Shown here: positions 9,755 through 19,374 of the stretch, piece by piece
Layout: every line of letters begins with the position of its first letter
How positions within the stretch are numbered: the first letter of the stretch is position 1
Origin: Nitrospira sp.
GTDB lineage: Bacteria > Nitrospirota > Nitrospiria > Nitrospirales > Nitrospiraceae
DNA length: 64,000 nt
Direction: 5' to 3'
NCBI GenBank assembly: GCA_018242665.1
Contig: JAFEBL010000005.1
Location: 12,049 to 76,048 of the forward strand
Notes under the pieces: model-generated
Databases searched by the model: none
What the model saw: the letters and a program-made list of their open reading frames with translations, nothing else
Told to the model about the DNA's origin: nothing
Translations under genes and position numbers: made by a program

Positions 9755-9755
9755 C

Positions 9756-11450
9756 TCAGCGACGGGCTCGCCGTGCGGAGGGCACCCGTCTGGTTGCGGC
9801 GGGCTTCCGGCGGGCGCTCGCGGTCGGCGAGAGCCATGTGATCAGGCGGCGGATGGTACGGACAGGATCCGGGCCGAGGCTGATGCGGACGGCCGGGCGT
9901 TGGTGACTGTGCAGCGACTGCAGATCGCCGAGTGCCTGAGCCTGCGCGAGCGTACCGAATGTATAGGCCTGTTCTGGAATCGCAAGATCCGGCTTCATGG
10001 CATCGACCAACTCCAGGAAGAGGCCGCTATTCGGGCCACCCTTGTGCAGTTGTCCCGTCGAGTGCAGGTAGCGCGGGCCATACCCGGCCGTGGTGGCCAG
10101 CTGATGGCGGATCATGATCGCCTTACGCAGAGCACGCAGGGCGGCTTCCATCTGGGTGGTCGGGGTGGTGTAGGCGAGAATTGCCACGTAGCGATGCGGC
10201 GCCGCCTGTTCAAACAATTGGGTGAGGGCCTCCTGAGGGGGCGGTGTGGGAACGTCCGGCAGCCGGCCGTGGGTAGCCACCTCCTTCAGGACGCGCCCCG
10301 TGTTGTCTTTACTTTCCTGGACGTTCGGTTGGTCGAACGGATGAATGCCGAGGACATGGCCGGCGATAGCAGTGGCGAATTCCCAGCGAAAGAATTCCGC
10401 GCCCAGATCGTACCGATCGTTCAGATTCAATCGGAAGATCGGGTGCCCGGCCTTCTGCAGCGCGGCAAGGCTTCGGTCCAACGACGCATTCCGGTCGCCC
10501 TTCAACCGAAGGCAGACGAAACATCGATCGGTACCATAGGCAGACGGAGGGGCGAGCGGTTCTCCTGCGACAGGGATCAGCCCCGTTCCCTCCTTCCCGG
10601 TGCTTTCTGCCAGCAACTGTTCCACCCAGAGTCCGAATGAATTGAGCGCAGGTGAAGTCAGCAGCGTGACTTTGTCGCGTCCTGCTCTGGCCATGGCGGC
10701 CATCATGCCACCCAGGACGGCACCGGGATTTTCGTGAGGTGACAACGTCTGCCGGCAGGCGTCGCGCATCGCGAGGGCTCGGGCCAGGAGTTTTTCGACA
10801 TTGAGCCCCAGGAGTGCGGCGGGTACCAGGCCGAAATAGGAGAGCACTGAGTAGCGCCCACCGATGTCCGGTTGGTTGGTGAACGTGCGCCAAAACCCTC
10901 GTTCGCGGGCTAAACGTTCCAGCCCTGTGCCGGGATCGGTGATGGCGACAAACTGCGCTCCACCCCGATGCCCCTTGGTGCGGTGGACCAAGTCCCAGAA
11001 GTGGGCGAAGAGCGACATGACTTCGATGGTACCGCCCGATTTGCTGGCGACGAGGAACAAGGTTCGCGCCGGCTGGATGGCCTTGGTCACCTGCCGGACC
11101 CACCCGGGTACGGTGGAATCAAGCACCCAGAGTCGCGGAGCGCCTTTGGAAGAACCGAATGTGCCGCGCAAGACTTCCGGACCGAGGCTGCTCCCGCCCA
11201 TGCCGAGAAGGACCACGTCGGTGAGTCGAGCTTCCTTGGCCGCTTGCGCGAAGGTGTGCAAATCGGAGCGTCCATCCTGCATCTGATCCAAGACGGTCAA
11301 CCAGCCGAGACGGTTTTCGATTTCTGTCGGATTGGGTTTCCACAGGCTGTGGTCTCGAGTCCAGATACGCTCGATAGTGTGGCTCCCGGCGAGGTCGTCG
11401 AGTGTTCGGGTGATGGCCGGGTCGTTCGGGGTCGCGGGGCGGATCGGCAT
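9756..11450 (-). CDS. pgi: Glucose-6-phosphate isomerase
   Basis: A 564-aa phosphoglucose isomerase converting glucose-6-P and fructose-6-P. Two SIS-type halves are visible: GMGGSSLGPEVL and VASKSGGTIEVMSLF in the first, EFFRWEFATAIAG and HPFDQPNVQESKDNTG in the second. The sequence resembles the isomerase half of bifunctional transaldolase/isomerase proteins, but no transaldolase domain is present upstream. It heads the minus-strand operon pgi-pgl-glk-rpiA. The C-terminal 25 residues are Arg/Ala-rich and not conserved. The 171 bp upstream (11451-11621), before the L,D-transpeptidase-like gene, shows no clear promoter. Confidence 0.92.
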   Translation of the reverse strand: MPIRPATPNDPAITRTLDDLAGSHTIERIWTRDHSLWKPNPTEIENRLGWLTVLDQMQDGRSDLHTFAQAAKEARLTDVVLLGMGGSSLGPEVLRGTFGSSKGAPRLWVLDSTVPGWVRQVTKAIQPARTLFLVASKSGGTIEVMSLFAHFWDLVHRTKGHRGGAQFVAITDPGTGLERLARERGFWRTFTNQPDIGGRYSVLSYFGLVPAALLGLNVEKLLARALAMRDACRQTLSPHENPGAVLGGMMAAMARAGRDKVTLLTSPALNSFGLWVEQLLAESTGKEGTGLIPVAGEPLAPPSAYGTDRCFVCLRLKGDRNASLDRSLAALQKAGHPIFRLNLNDRYDLGAEFFRWEFATAIAGHVLGIHPFDQPNVQESKDNTGRVLKEVATHGRLPDVPTPPPQEALTQLFEQAAPHRYVAILAYTTPTTQMEAALRALRKAIMIRHQLATTAGYGPRYLHSTGQLHKGGPNSGLFLELVDAMKPDLAIPEQAYTFGTLAQAQALGDLQSLHSHQRPAVRISLGPDPVRTIRRLITWLSPTASARRKPAATRRVPSARRARR

Positions 11451-11621
11451 AACACGCTCTCTTCCATGAGGTGAAGGAACGACAATGCACGTCGGCGTTG
11501 ACGTATCTTAGGGACGGTGACGAGAAAAGGCAAACAGAGGATCGCGATGCCGGTGTGGGGAAGCGACGGCCCGGAGTGTAGGAGAACAGGCTATCGATGC
11601 GTCGGAGTCTGCGTGGCGAGG

Positions 11622-12770
11622 TTAGGTTTCTTCTTCCTGGTCGCCCAGATCAGCCAGGACGAGTGAGATGGAGTTATGGGACTCCAGGGCACCGACGATG
11701 TTGACCGGTGTGCCGACGGCGACCTGTTCGAACAGCACGGCAATTTGTGGATTGTCCAGTACGATGCTGCCGAACGGCTGATCGGTAATACCCTGGGCCA
11801 TGCCGTGAAGCTCAATCAGCCCCGGCATCTGCCGGTTCTTGGGGATCAATCCCGCTTGTTGCGCGGCTTCAAATCGGCGTCGGTCTTCGGCGTTGGGATA
11901 GTCAAGGGTCAAGGCACGAAAGTACGGCGTTTGCCCCAGTCCGCGTTTGCGCTGAATGTGGTATGCGCCTTCTGGTGTCGCCCCATCTCCATAATGTTGT
12001 TTCGCGCGGATCCCCTTGGAACCCAGGCGGATCGGATAGGTCAGGATTTTCCGGCCGCTTTTGTAGACCATGAGCACGCGGTCGGCCTTGCTGATGACAA
12101 TGGCATGCGCTCGATTTTTGCGCGACCAGTCAATGGTACGCTGTGCAGATTCCCGCCAGGCGGCAATCAGGTCGTCATCGGCATACCGTCCTAGTTCATT
12201 GGTGAGCAGGGCGGTCTGCGTGAGCAGGATTTCCGCTGCGCGCCCGGAAACCTGATTCGCATAGTCGAACTGTCCCTGCTCAAGGTGGTGGCGGGCTTCC
12301 TTCACGAGCACTTCCATTTCGAACGGGTGTTCGCCGAGTACCACGCGACTGCCGATGTCTCCGACGCGGGCATTGAGGAGTCGAAGTCGTTGCTCAACTT
12401 TGGCTAGCTTGGCTTCTGCGGCGGTCCGCTGAGCCTGGATTTCGGTTTTGACCTCGGTGACGAGCTGGTCTCCTTGAGACTGAAGCGCTTCCAGCTCGGT
12501 TTCGAGCTCATTGTCTTCCCAGGGCCAGCGAACAATATTCTCCTCTGACCGGATGCGGCGTTTCAGATCCATCCACTGGCGAGAAAATTGAGAATAGGCC
12601 TGAGGCGCAATGGCCGAGGCTCGGAGCGTACCGAGGTCACGATCGATGCCTTCGATCTGCTCCACCAGTTCTTCCGGCACAGTTTCGACGCACCCGCCCA
12701 CACTCATTGACAGGAGGCCAACAAGGGCCAGGCGAGACATGAAGTGGCGGATGGTGAATGTATGAGTCAT
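11622..12770 (-). CDS. Lipoprotein with YkuD (L,D-transpeptidase-like) domain, catalytic Cys replaced
   Basis: A 382-aa predicted lipoprotein (signal ending in lipobox SVGGC, Cys27). Residues about 30-190 are helical and heptad-like, probably coiled coil. A YkuD fold follows (about 215-370): VISKADRVLMVYKSGRKI, GDGATPEGAYHI, then the active-site block. Active YkuD enzymes carry HG followed by a SxGC or TxGC motif. Here His322 of HG is kept, but the Cys position reads Ser335 in PFGSIVLDN (codon 11766-11768 on the minus strand, AGC). It may therefore be an inactive peptidoglycan-binding or regulatory homologue, or use Ser. Lipidation would tether it in the periplasm. Confidence 0.85.
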   Translation of the reverse strand: MTHTFTIRHFMSRLALVGLLSMSVGGCVETVPEELVEQIEGIDRDLGTLRASAIAPQAYSQFSRQWMDLKRRIRSEENIVRWPWEDNELETELEALQSQGDQLVTEVKTEIQAQRTAAEAKLAKVEQRLRLLNARVGDIGSRVVLGEHPFEMEVLVKEARHHLEQGQFDYANQVSGRAAEILLTQTALLTNELGRYADDDLIAAWRESAQRTIDWSRKNRAHAIVISKADRVLMVYKSGRKILTYPIRLGSKGIRAKQHYGDGATPEGAYHIQRKRGLGQTPYFRALTLDYPNAEDRRRFEAAQQAGLIPKNRQMPGLIELHGMAQGITDQPFGSIVLDNPQIAVLFEQVAVGTPVNIVGALESHNSISLVLADLGDQEEET

Positions 12771-13196
12771 GCGTGCTGTATCTTATCGCGTGCGGGCTGC
12801 CCCTGCGAGTGCTTCCGGACTTTCAGCAGGCTGGTGTTGCCTGACGAGGTGCCGAACATCCTCCGCCCAGAGCCGCTTCTTATGGGGAACGGCTGCCGGG
12901 GGGAACGCCGACCCGTCGTTCCCCGGGACTCCCTCCGCAACCATAACGCAATGTAGGTGCCAGAGATGGAGTGCCGTGACGAGTCAGGCATTTATCTTGT
13001 GGGTCAAAGAGTTAGCCGGGAGAGACCAAGCCGAGCTTCGGCCGAGTGCTGTGGCAGCTTTGTCACAGGAGGGCAAGAGTGCCTCAAGCATGTTCATGAG
13101 GACCCACCACTCGCCCCGGCCTCATCTCGTGCGGCGATCGTTTCGTAAGTCAGCAGTTTGGGCTTTGCGAGTCGAAGCTCTGACGGTGCCGATCGA
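12771..13196. other. Gene-free divergent interval between ldt-like gene and rpmH promoter
   Basis: About 430 bp with no convincing gene: the open frames here have no recognisable domain and overlap one another. All genes to its left back to 4.4 kb run leftward and all genes to its right up to 31 kb run rightward, so it is a transcription divergence point. I see no DnaA 9-mers in it. It holds a duplicated hairpin arm, listed separately. Confidence 0.5.
12884..12924. other. Duplicated hairpin arm, mutually exclusive stems
   Basis: GGGGAACG occurs twice (12884-12891 and 12900-12907), and its complement CGTTCCCC once (12917-12924). Either upstream copy could pair with the single downstream arm, giving a 9-nt or 25-nt loop. 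On the minus strand this would lie in a long leader of the L,D-transpeptidase-like gene. Function unknown. Confidence 0.35.
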
Positions 13197-13225
13197 TTGA
13201 CACCCTTCCGTCTCACCCCTATAAT
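13197..13225 (+). promoter_or_regulatory. Perfect consensus sigma-70 promoter for rpmH operon
   Basis: TTGACA (13197-13202), a 17-bp spacer and TATAAT (13220-13225) match the housekeeping consensus at all twelve positions. Transcription should start near 13232, giving a leader of about 38 nt that carries the GGAAGGAG ribosome site (13257-13264). It suits a highly expressed ribosomal protein gene. Confidence 0.85.
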
Positions 13226-13269
13226 GCGGCCTCTTCATTGCAAGTTGATTTCTCGGGAAGGAGTGCGCC

Positions 13270-13407
13270 ATGTCGTTCACTTTTAAGCAGCCCTCGAATC
13301 TCAAGCGCAAGCGGGAACATGGATTTCGGAAGCGCATGAGCACCAAGAACGGCCGAAAAGTCATCGCTCGTCGTCGAGCCAAGGGCCGCGCTCGTCTCAC
13401 CGTCTGA
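13270..13407 (+). CDS. rpmH: 50S ribosomal protein L34
   Basis: A 45-aa basic protein of the large ribosomal subunit. It begins [19 protein letters not shown], continues [12 protein letters not shown], and ends in the Arg/Lys-rich tail [12 protein letters not shown], which are hallmark L34 features. GGAAGGAG precedes the ATG by 5 nt. It is followed by rnpA, yidD and yidC, the near-universal rpmH cluster. dnaA, often adjacent, is not in the window. Confidence 0.97.
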   Translation: MSFTFKQPSNLKRKREHGFRKRMSTKNGRKVIARRRAKGRARLTV

Positions 13408-13574
13408 TTCTTTCCTGCCGCTAGGCGATCTGCATGTAGGCAAACATCCAGGTGGTGGGCCCTGGACCTGGGTGGGCGTTGCTGTCTGAACCTGGTTGTC
13501 GCAGACCAAATGGGCGATGCGCGATCTCTGGTTTTCCAGGGGGCGCGACCAGATAACCGGCGAGCAGGTTTGTA

Positions 13575-13943
13575 ATGACGGCAGGGCAAGTGTCCGTGCC
13601 ATTGTTCTTGAAGCGGAGTGGAGAGATCCAGCACATCAAGAAACATGGACGGCGTGTCTCGACGGGACTCTTCAATCTCCAAATTTGTTCCGACGTGTCC
13701 CAAGACACAAGGATGGGGATTGTCATCGGTCGGCGATTCGGTACGGCGGTGCGTCGGAATCGCGCAAAACGGCTTTTCCGCGAGCTGGGCCGTGCGGCTC
13801 GGCCAGTGTTGGCGCCGGGGTACGCATTCCTAGTCTTTCCGAAGCGTGAGTGCCTGAATCTGTCGTTTGTGGAATTGCAGAGCGTATGGCGAGCCACATT
13901 GCAAAGACAGCGGTTGGCCCGTGGTGGGGAACCCTCGCGCTGA
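13575..13943 (+). CDS. rnpA: Ribonuclease P protein component
   Basis: A 122-aa protein cofactor of RNase P, which matures tRNA 5' ends. The core reads [18 protein letters not shown], then [20 protein letters not shown], which holds the RNR motif that contacts the catalytic RNA. An in-frame stop at 13554-13556 limits the start; ATG 13575 is the first candidate (GTG 13593 is also possible). The rpmH-rnpA gap is 167 bp, longer than usual. Its 3' end overlaps yidD in another frame. Confidence 0.95.
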   Translation: MTAGQVSVPLFLKRSGEIQHIKKHGRRVSTGLFNLQICSDVSQDTRMGIVIGRRFGTAVRRNRAKRLFRELGRAARPVLAPGYAFLVFPKRECLNLSFVELQSVWRATLQRQRLARGGEPSR

Positions 13944-14149
13944 GGCGCCTCTGTCTGCTGCTCTTGATGGTCTACCGTGCCGGCCTGTCGCCGTTGCTCG
14001 GGCCAGCTTGCCGTTTCTATCCAACCTGCTCGGTATATGCGCAAGACGCCATTGAGCGGTATGGCGTGCTCAAAGGGGGGCTCATGGCAGTTCGGCGTCT
14101 TCTGAAATGTCATCCCTTCCATCCCGGCGGTGTGGATCCGGTACGGTGA
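13886..14149 (+). CDS. yidD: Membrane protein insertion efficiency factor YidD
   Basis: An 87-aa small membrane-associated protein that assists YidC-dependent insertion. The signature [15 protein letters not shown] with conserved cysteines, and [13 protein letters not shown] near the C terminus, identify it. The frame could also start at ATG 13850, but 13886 gives the usual length and lies just before the first hydrophobic helix. It overlaps the rnpA 3' end by 58 bp and precedes yidC. Confidence 0.9.
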   Translation: MASHIAKTAVGPWWGTLALRRLCLLLLMVYRAGLSPLLGPACRFYPTCSVYAQDAIERYGVLKGGLMAVRRLLKCHPFHPGGVDPVR

Positions 14150-14196
14150 CCGTCGTGGCAACAACTCCTCAGTCTCTACTCAATAGCTAAACGTTC

Positions 14197-15948
14197 ATGG
14201 AAAAACGCGTCGTTGTGTTCCTCATCGTGTCCCTGGCCGTCATCATCGGCTACGACTATTTGCTCAAAGGCATGGGGTTGTTGCCGACGTCAGAGCCGGT
14301 ACAGGTCGCCACGACAAACAGTGCCACCACCGTCGCCGACAAGTCGGCGAAATCGGATACCGCTTCCGCGCAGGGTGTCAGCCCGGTCGGGACGACCTCT
14401 CCTTCTGCCGCCGATAAGACTTCGTCCGTCGACAACTCGGCCGTTGCGGCCAAGGAAGACGAGCAAACGGTTGAGGTGGACACTGAATTGTTTCGCGCCA
14501 AGTTCAGCAATCGGGGCGCCGTGCTCAAGTCCTGGGAGCTGAAGCGCTATACGACGTCTTCGGAGAGCGGGCCCATGCCGGTGCAGTTGGTCTATGCCGG
14601 GGGGCGTTTCAAGGGACCGCTCAGTCTCGTCACCAGCGATCAAGCGCTAACGAACGATCTCGGAACCGCCGTCTACCATGTGACGCAGGATGTGGCGCAT
14701 CTCGATAGTGCGCATCCCATCGGCCACCTCACCTTCCGGTATCACGACGCGCAACGAAATGTATTGATAGAAAAGGAGCTGACGTTCCACGCGGGATCGT
14801 ACGTGGTCGATATTGCGGTCAAAACGCAGGGAATGACGACGCCGCTCGATGTGACGCTCGGAACCAATTTCGGCATCGTGGAGTGGGGGGAAGGGTTCAT
14901 CGGGCTCATGGGGTCGGCATCTTCCGTTGATGACAAGGTGTTGAAGGAAACGCCGGATGGCGAGGCCGAGCGGAAGGGTGACGTGAAATGGTCCGCCATT
15001 CAGGACAAATACTTCTTGAGTGTGCTCATGCCGCAAAAGGCCGCCGCGGCCCTGGCCAAGAAGGAGGGGGACAAGCTGGTGTCGGCCGGCGTTCGATTCC
15101 CCACTCCTGCAAATGGCTCCGCCTTGACGATGCAGTTGTATGCCGGCCCAAAGGAATATGACATCCTCAAGGCGTTGAATGTCGGGCTTGAAGATACGAT
15201 TGATTTCGGGTGGTTTGTATTCGGCAGTTGGGCGTTGGTCAAAGCAGTCGCCAAGCCGATCTTTTACGTCCTGCGCTTCCTGTATGAGTTTACGCACAAC
15301 TATGGCATCACGATCATTTTGCTGACCATGCTCATCAAGCTCATGTTCGTGCCCTTGCAGTTCAAGAGCTACAAGTCGATGAAGCAGATGCAAGTGATTC
15401 AGCCGAAAGTGCAGGCGATCCAGAATAAATACAAGGACGATCGCGATCGGCTGAACAAGGAATTGATCAAGCTGTATAAAGATCACCGGGTGAATCCTGT
15501 CGGCGGCTGCTTGCCGATGGTGTTGCAGATGCCCGTATTTGTCGCGCTCTTCAACATTCTCTACATGACCATCGATCTCCGCCAGGCTCCGTTCATGCTT
15601 TGGATCAAGGACCTCTCCATTCAGGACCCGTATTACGTGCTGCCGATCATCATGGGTGCGACGATGGTCATTCAGCAGAAGATCACGCCGACTACCATGG
15701 ATCCGACGCAAGCGAAGATCATGTTGTTCTTGCCGGTGTTCATGACCTTTCTCTTCGTGAATTTTCCTGCAGGTCTGGTGCTCTACTGGTTGACGAATAA
15801 CACGCTTACGATCACCCAGCAGGTGGTGACCGAGCGGTTGTTCGGCAACAAGTGGCAAGTTCCGTCTGGGGATGGTGAGGCTTCCGGCGGGGACGAGTCG
15901 AAAGAGCAGAAACCGAACGGCAAGCGTCAAAAAGGCCAGTCCGACTAA
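14197..15948 (+). CDS. yidC: Membrane protein insertase YidC
   Basis: A 583-aa inner-membrane insertase of the Gram-negative type. The N-terminal helix (about 5-22) is followed by a Ser/Thr/Ala-rich linker, the large periplasmic domain (about 85-340) and the conserved insertase core with membrane helices near 365-390, 435-460 and 485-540. Core signatures are YNYGITIILLTMLIKL-like packing, LQFKSYKSMKQMQ, and PVGGCLPMVLQMPVF. A charged tail ends in KRQKGQSD. The presence of the periplasmic domain supports a diderm host. Confidence 0.96.
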   Translation: MEKRVVVFLIVSLAVIIGYDYLLKGMGLLPTSEPVQVATTNSATTVADKSAKSDTASAQGVSPVGTTSPSAADKTSSVDNSAVAAKEDEQTVEVDTELFRAKFSNRGAVLKSWELKRYTTSSESGPMPVQLVYAGGRFKGPLSLVTSDQALTNDLGTAVYHVTQDVAHLDSAHPIGHLTFRYHDAQRNVLIEKELTFHAGSYVVDIAVKTQGMTTPLDVTLGTNFGIVEWGEGFIGLMGSASSVDDKVLKETPDGEAERKGDVKWSAIQDKYFLSVLMPQKAAAALAKKEGDKLVSAGVRFPTPANGSALTMQLYAGPKEYDILKALNVGLEDTIDFGWFVFGSWALVKAVAKPIFYVLRFLYEFTHNYGITIILLTMLIKLMFVPLQFKSYKSMKQMQVIQPKVQAIQNKYKDDRDRLNKELIKLYKDHRVNPVGGCLPMVLQMPVFVALFNILYMTIDLRQAPFMLWIKDLSIQDPYYVLPIIMGATMVIQQKITPTTMDPTQAKIMLFLPVFMTFLFVNFPAGLVLYWLTNNTLTITQQVVTERLFGNKWQVPSGDGEASGGDESKEQKPNGKRQKGQSD

Positions 15949-15968
15949 CTCCACCCTCTGGGTGCGTC

Positions 15969-17399
15969 ATGCATGGCGCGCTAGACGATACCATCTGTGC
16001 CATCGCCACTCCTCCCGGCGAAGGGGGCATCGGCGTCATTCGCGTGAGCGGGCTTCGCGCGCTCGATGTGGCCGCTCAGGTTGTCCTTCCCCGATCAGGC
16101 AAGTCTCTTCACGAGTTGGTCTCTCACACAATGACGGTCGCGGATGTTTGTGCTCCTGCACGCGGGCCCGGCGATGCCTATTCCGGAGCATCTGCGGCGC
16201 GGTCCGCCCTCGATGAGGCGCTGGTGGTCGTGATGAAGGCCCCGCGTTCCTACACGGGGGAAGATGTTGTCGAGGTGCAATGCCACGGAGGTCCTGTGGT
16301 ACTCGATCAATTGTGCCGCGGGTTGCTCGCTGCCGGGGCGCGGCTCGCACAACCCGGCGAGTTCACCAAACGTGCGTTTCTCAATGGGAGACTCGATCTG
16401 GCCCAGGCCGAGGCCGTGCTCGATACCATTCGTGCCAAGACAGCCCGTAGTCTCAGCCTTGCCCAGTCGCAGCGGCGGGGCGAGTTGTCGCGCGATGTAG
16501 AAGGAATTCGCGCTGACTTAGTGACCGCTCTGGCGCACATCGAGGCCGCTCTGGATTTCGGGGACGAGGACATTGCGTTTGTGGAGAAGGCTGAGCTGCT
16601 TCGGATCCTGGAGGCCGCACGTCACAGGCTCCGGCGGTTGGTTGATTCTGGAAAAGAGGGTCGCATCTTGAGGGAAGGGGCCGTGGTAGCGATACTGGGC
16701 CGCCCCAATGTTGGAAAGTCTAGCCTGCTGAATGCCTTGCTGCGTAGCGACCGAGCTATCGTGACGCCCATCCCAGGCACGACGCGGGACCTGTTGGAAG
16801 AGTCGGTGAGCATTGAGGGGATTCCGGTGCGCTTGGTCGATACCGCCGGCATCCGGCGTACCGACGATCCCGTGGAGGCTGAGGGGATTCGTCGCAGCCG
16901 GCTCGCGTGGGACGATGCAGACTTGGCATTGATCCTTTTGGACGGGTCCCAGGCGCTCACTATGGAAGACCTCGCCCTTGTCTCCAGTCCTGAAGCTTCA
17001 CGTGCAATCCTGGTCGTGAACAAATGTGATCTGCCGGCTCAGTTGTCTCGAGCACAGCTTGAGACAGCCCGTTCCGATCATGGAGGTATTGTCGAGATTT
17101 CGGCCACGGTGCCTATCGGGTTGGAAGCATTGCGTAGAACAATTCGCGAACGTTTGACGTCCCGTCAGTTGGAATCGCGTGACGGAGTCTTGGTTACCAA
17201 CCTTCGGCACGCCGATGCCTGTTCCCGCGCATTGCTGGGAGTTGAGCAGGCCCAGCAATCGGCCATGGCTGACCGTGCGGGTGAATTGATTGCGGTCGAT
17301 CTTCGTCTTGCAGCAGATGCGTTAGGGGAAATTACCGGGGTCATCACGACGGACGAGATTCTCGAACGCATTTTCTCCGAGTTTTGTATCGGAAAATGA
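15969..17399 (+). CDS. mnmE: tRNA-modifying GTPase MnmE
   Basis: A 476-aa GTPase that with MnmG makes 5-carboxymethylaminomethyl-uridine at wobble U34. It has an N-terminal folate-binding domain (about 1-120), a helical domain, and an inserted G domain with GRPNVGKSS (G1), GTTRD (G2), DTAGIR (G3) and NKCD (G4). The C-terminal CIGK carries the catalytic Cys. It sits 20 bp after yidC; no jag gene lies between them, unlike many clusters. Confidence 0.97.
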   Translation: MHGALDDTICAIATPPGEGGIGVIRVSGLRALDVAAQVVLPRSGKSLHELVSHTMTVADVCAPARGPGDAYSGASAARSALDEALVVVMKAPRSYTGEDVVEVQCHGGPVVLDQLCRGLLAAGARLAQPGEFTKRAFLNGRLDLAQAEAVLDTIRAKTARSLSLAQSQRRGELSRDVEGIRADLVTALAHIEAALDFGDEDIAFVEKAELLRILEAARHRLRRLVDSGKEGRILREGAVVAILGRPNVGKSSLLNALLRSDRAIVTPIPGTTRDLLEESVSIEGIPVRLVDTAGIRRTDDPVEAEGIRRSRLAWDDADLALILLDGSQALTMEDLALVSSPEASRAILVVNKCDLPAQLSRAQLETARSDHGGIVEISATVPIGLEALRRTIRERLTSRQLESRDGVLVTNLRHADACSRALLGVEQAQQSAMADRAGELIAVDLRLAADALGEITGVITTDEILERIFSEFCIGK

Positions 17400-17412
17400 A
17401 GGAGTTGTTGTG

Positions 17413-19293
17413 ATGCCCGAGCAGTACGACGTGATCGTGGTGGGAGGAGGCCATGCAGGGTGTGAAGCCGCTCTGGCCGCAGCTCGCATGGGGACGCGCA
17501 CGCTGTTGCTGACCATGGACCCCGACCGGATCGCGCAGATGTCGTGCAACCCCGCTATTGGTGGCATCGCCAAGGGACATCTGGTCAAAGAGATCGATGC
17601 GTTGGGCGGCGAGATGGGTCGGAATACGGACCGTGCAGGCATTCAGTTTCGCATGATCAACACGAGTAAAGGGCCGGCGGTTCGTGCCTTGCGGGCCCAG
17701 TGCGACAAAAAGGTCTATCGACAGGTCATGCAAGAGACGCTCGGAGAGCAACTTGGCCTCACGATCATGAGCGGCACGGTCGATCGCATACGTACCCACG
17801 CGGGGGCTGTCACTGGCATCCTCACCGATGCTGGTACGCAGATCGGAGCGAAGGCCATCGTCCTGACCTCTGGAACATTCTTGAAAGGGCTGATCCACAT
17901 CGGGTTGAGCCATTTCCCTGCCGGGCGAGCCGGGGAGTCTTCGGCAGAACACCTGTCGGACTGCATGCGCGATTTTGGGTTTGAGGTTGGACGGTTAAAA
18001 ACGGGAACTCCGCCTCGGTTAGACCGAGATTCGATTGATTTTTCGGTCATGGAACTGCAGCCGGGAGATGAGCCACCTCCACCATTTTCCTATCGAACCA
18101 CGCAGATTCCTTTGCGGCAGGTTCCCTGTCATTTGACCTATACGAATTCGCAAACGCATGAAATTATTGCTAAAAATATAGATAGATCACCGCTGTTCAG
18201 CGGCGTGATTGAATCGGTGGGGCCACGATACTGCCCCTCGATTGAAGACAAGGTGGTCAGATTCGCCGATAAAGAGCGCCATCAAATCTTCATCGAGCCG
18301 GAGGGGCTGGATACCAACGAATTTTATCCAAATGGCATTTCTACGAGCCTGCCGGTCGATGTGCAGACCGCCATTCTGAAAACTATTCCCGGGCTGGAAC
18401 AGGCCACAATGCTCAAGCCGGGGTATGCCGTAGAATACGATTACTTCCCGCCGCGTCAGCTGCACCCTACCCTGGAGACCAAGCTGGTCAAAGGACTGTA
18501 TCACGCAGGCCAAATCAATGGTACATCCGGTTATGAAGAGGCGGGGGCTCAAGGCATTATGGCCGGGATCAACGCGGCCTTAAGGCTCCGTGGAAGCGAG
18601 CCGCTCATTCTGGACCGATCACAGGCCTATATCGGCGTGCTCATTGACGATTTAATTACAAAGGATGCCAGGGAGCCCTATCGCATGTTCACGTCGCGGG
18701 CTGAGTATCGCTTGCTGCTCCGTCATGACAATGCGGATGTACGGCTGATGGAAATCGGTCACCGGGTCGGGCTGATCCCCGAAGGCACCTGCGAAAAGCT
18801 GGTGGCCAAACGAGGCCTCATTGAGCGCGAGGTTCGACGGCTGAGGGAGTCGAGGCCAAGACTCACGCCAGAGGTGAAGCGTTTGCTCGAGGAGGAAGCG
18901 GTCGGCGCAGTCTCTCCCACGCAATCGTTGGCGGAGATTCTTCGTCGGCAGGAAATGACATACGAAAAGCTGGCGACAGTGTTCGGTGGGGCGGACATTC
19001 ATGATCCTGAGGTAGTGGAGGCCGTTGAGCTGGAGGTGAAGTACGAAGGCTATATCAAGAGACAGCTCCAGCAAATCCAGCGATCACAAAAATTTGAGAG
19101 CAGGGCCGTACCGGCTGATTTTGACTATGATGGCGTCTCCGGGTTTTCGGCCGAGGTGAGGGAGAAGTTCAAGCGAGTCAGGCCGGCCTCGGTCGGACAA
19201 GCCTCTCGCATTTCTGGGGTGACGCCTGCTGCTATTTCGCTCCTGCTGGTTGCAATCGAGCGCTGGCGGCGACAACCGGCTATGGGCGAATAA
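17413..19293 (+). CDS. mnmG: tRNA U34 carboxymethylaminomethyl synthase MnmG
   Basis: A 626-aa FAD-dependent partner of MnmE. It shows the FAD dinucleotide fold [20 protein letters not shown]-like N terminus, [20 protein letters not shown], a redox Cys in RAQCDKK, and [14 protein letters not shown] chose ATG 17413 over the GTG at 17410 because AAGGAG (17399-17404) then lies 8 nt upstream. It follows mnmE by 13 bp, so the two enzymes of one modification complex are co-expressed. Confidence 0.96.
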   Translation: MPEQYDVIVVGGGHAGCEAALAAARMGTRTLLLTMDPDRIAQMSCNPAIGGIAKGHLVKEIDALGGEMGRNTDRAGIQFRMINTSKGPAVRALRAQCDKKVYRQVMQETLGEQLGLTIMSGTVDRIRTHAGAVTGILTDAGTQIGAKAIVLTSGTFLKGLIHIGLSHFPAGRAGESSAEHLSDCMRDFGFEVGRLKTGTPPRLDRDSIDFSVMELQPGDEPPPPFSYRTTQIPLRQVPCHLTYTNSQTHEIIAKNIDRSPLFSGVIESVGPRYCPSIEDKVVRFADKERHQIFIEPEGLDTNEFYPNGISTSLPVDVQTAILKTIPGLEQATMLKPGYAVEYDYFPPRQLHPTLETKLVKGLYHAGQINGTSGYEEAGAQGIMAGINAALRLRGSEPLILDRSQAYIGVLIDDLITKDAREPYRMFTSRAEYRLLLRHDNADVRLMEIGHRVGLIPEGTCEKLVAKRGLIEREVRRLRESRPRLTPEVKRLLEEEAVGAVSPTQSLAEILRRQEMTYEKLATVFGGADIHDPEVVEAVELEVKYEGYIKRQLQQIQRSQKFESRAVPADFDYDGVSGFSAEVREKFKRVRPASVGQASRISGVTPAAISLLLVAIERWRRQPAMGE

Positions 19294-19374
19294 GTAGTGC
19301 TATAGAGTCTTTGTCTATCTGATGTGTTCCTCTCGGTGACCTTTTCCTTGACCGCCGTGCTCCCTTTCGCGTAA

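Noticed and set aside
9609-10640. 343-codon plus-strand frame opposite pgi
   Set aside because: Antisense to pgi; Arg/Gly-rich product with no family resemblance.
12771-13196. oriC in the gap upstream of rpmH
   Set aside because: Location and divergence of transcription are suggestive, but no DnaA 9-mers or AT-rich unwinding region are visible; kept only as a finding.
12769-13200. 143-codon plus-strand frame before rpmH
   Set aside because: No domain, unusual composition, ends inside the rpmH promoter, and overlaps unrelated frames on both strands; treated as non-coding.
14647-15954. Long open frame (435 codons) on the minus strand opposite yidC
   Set aside because: His/Arg/Asp-rich composition with no domain, fully antisense to a clear yidC; a shadow of codon bias.
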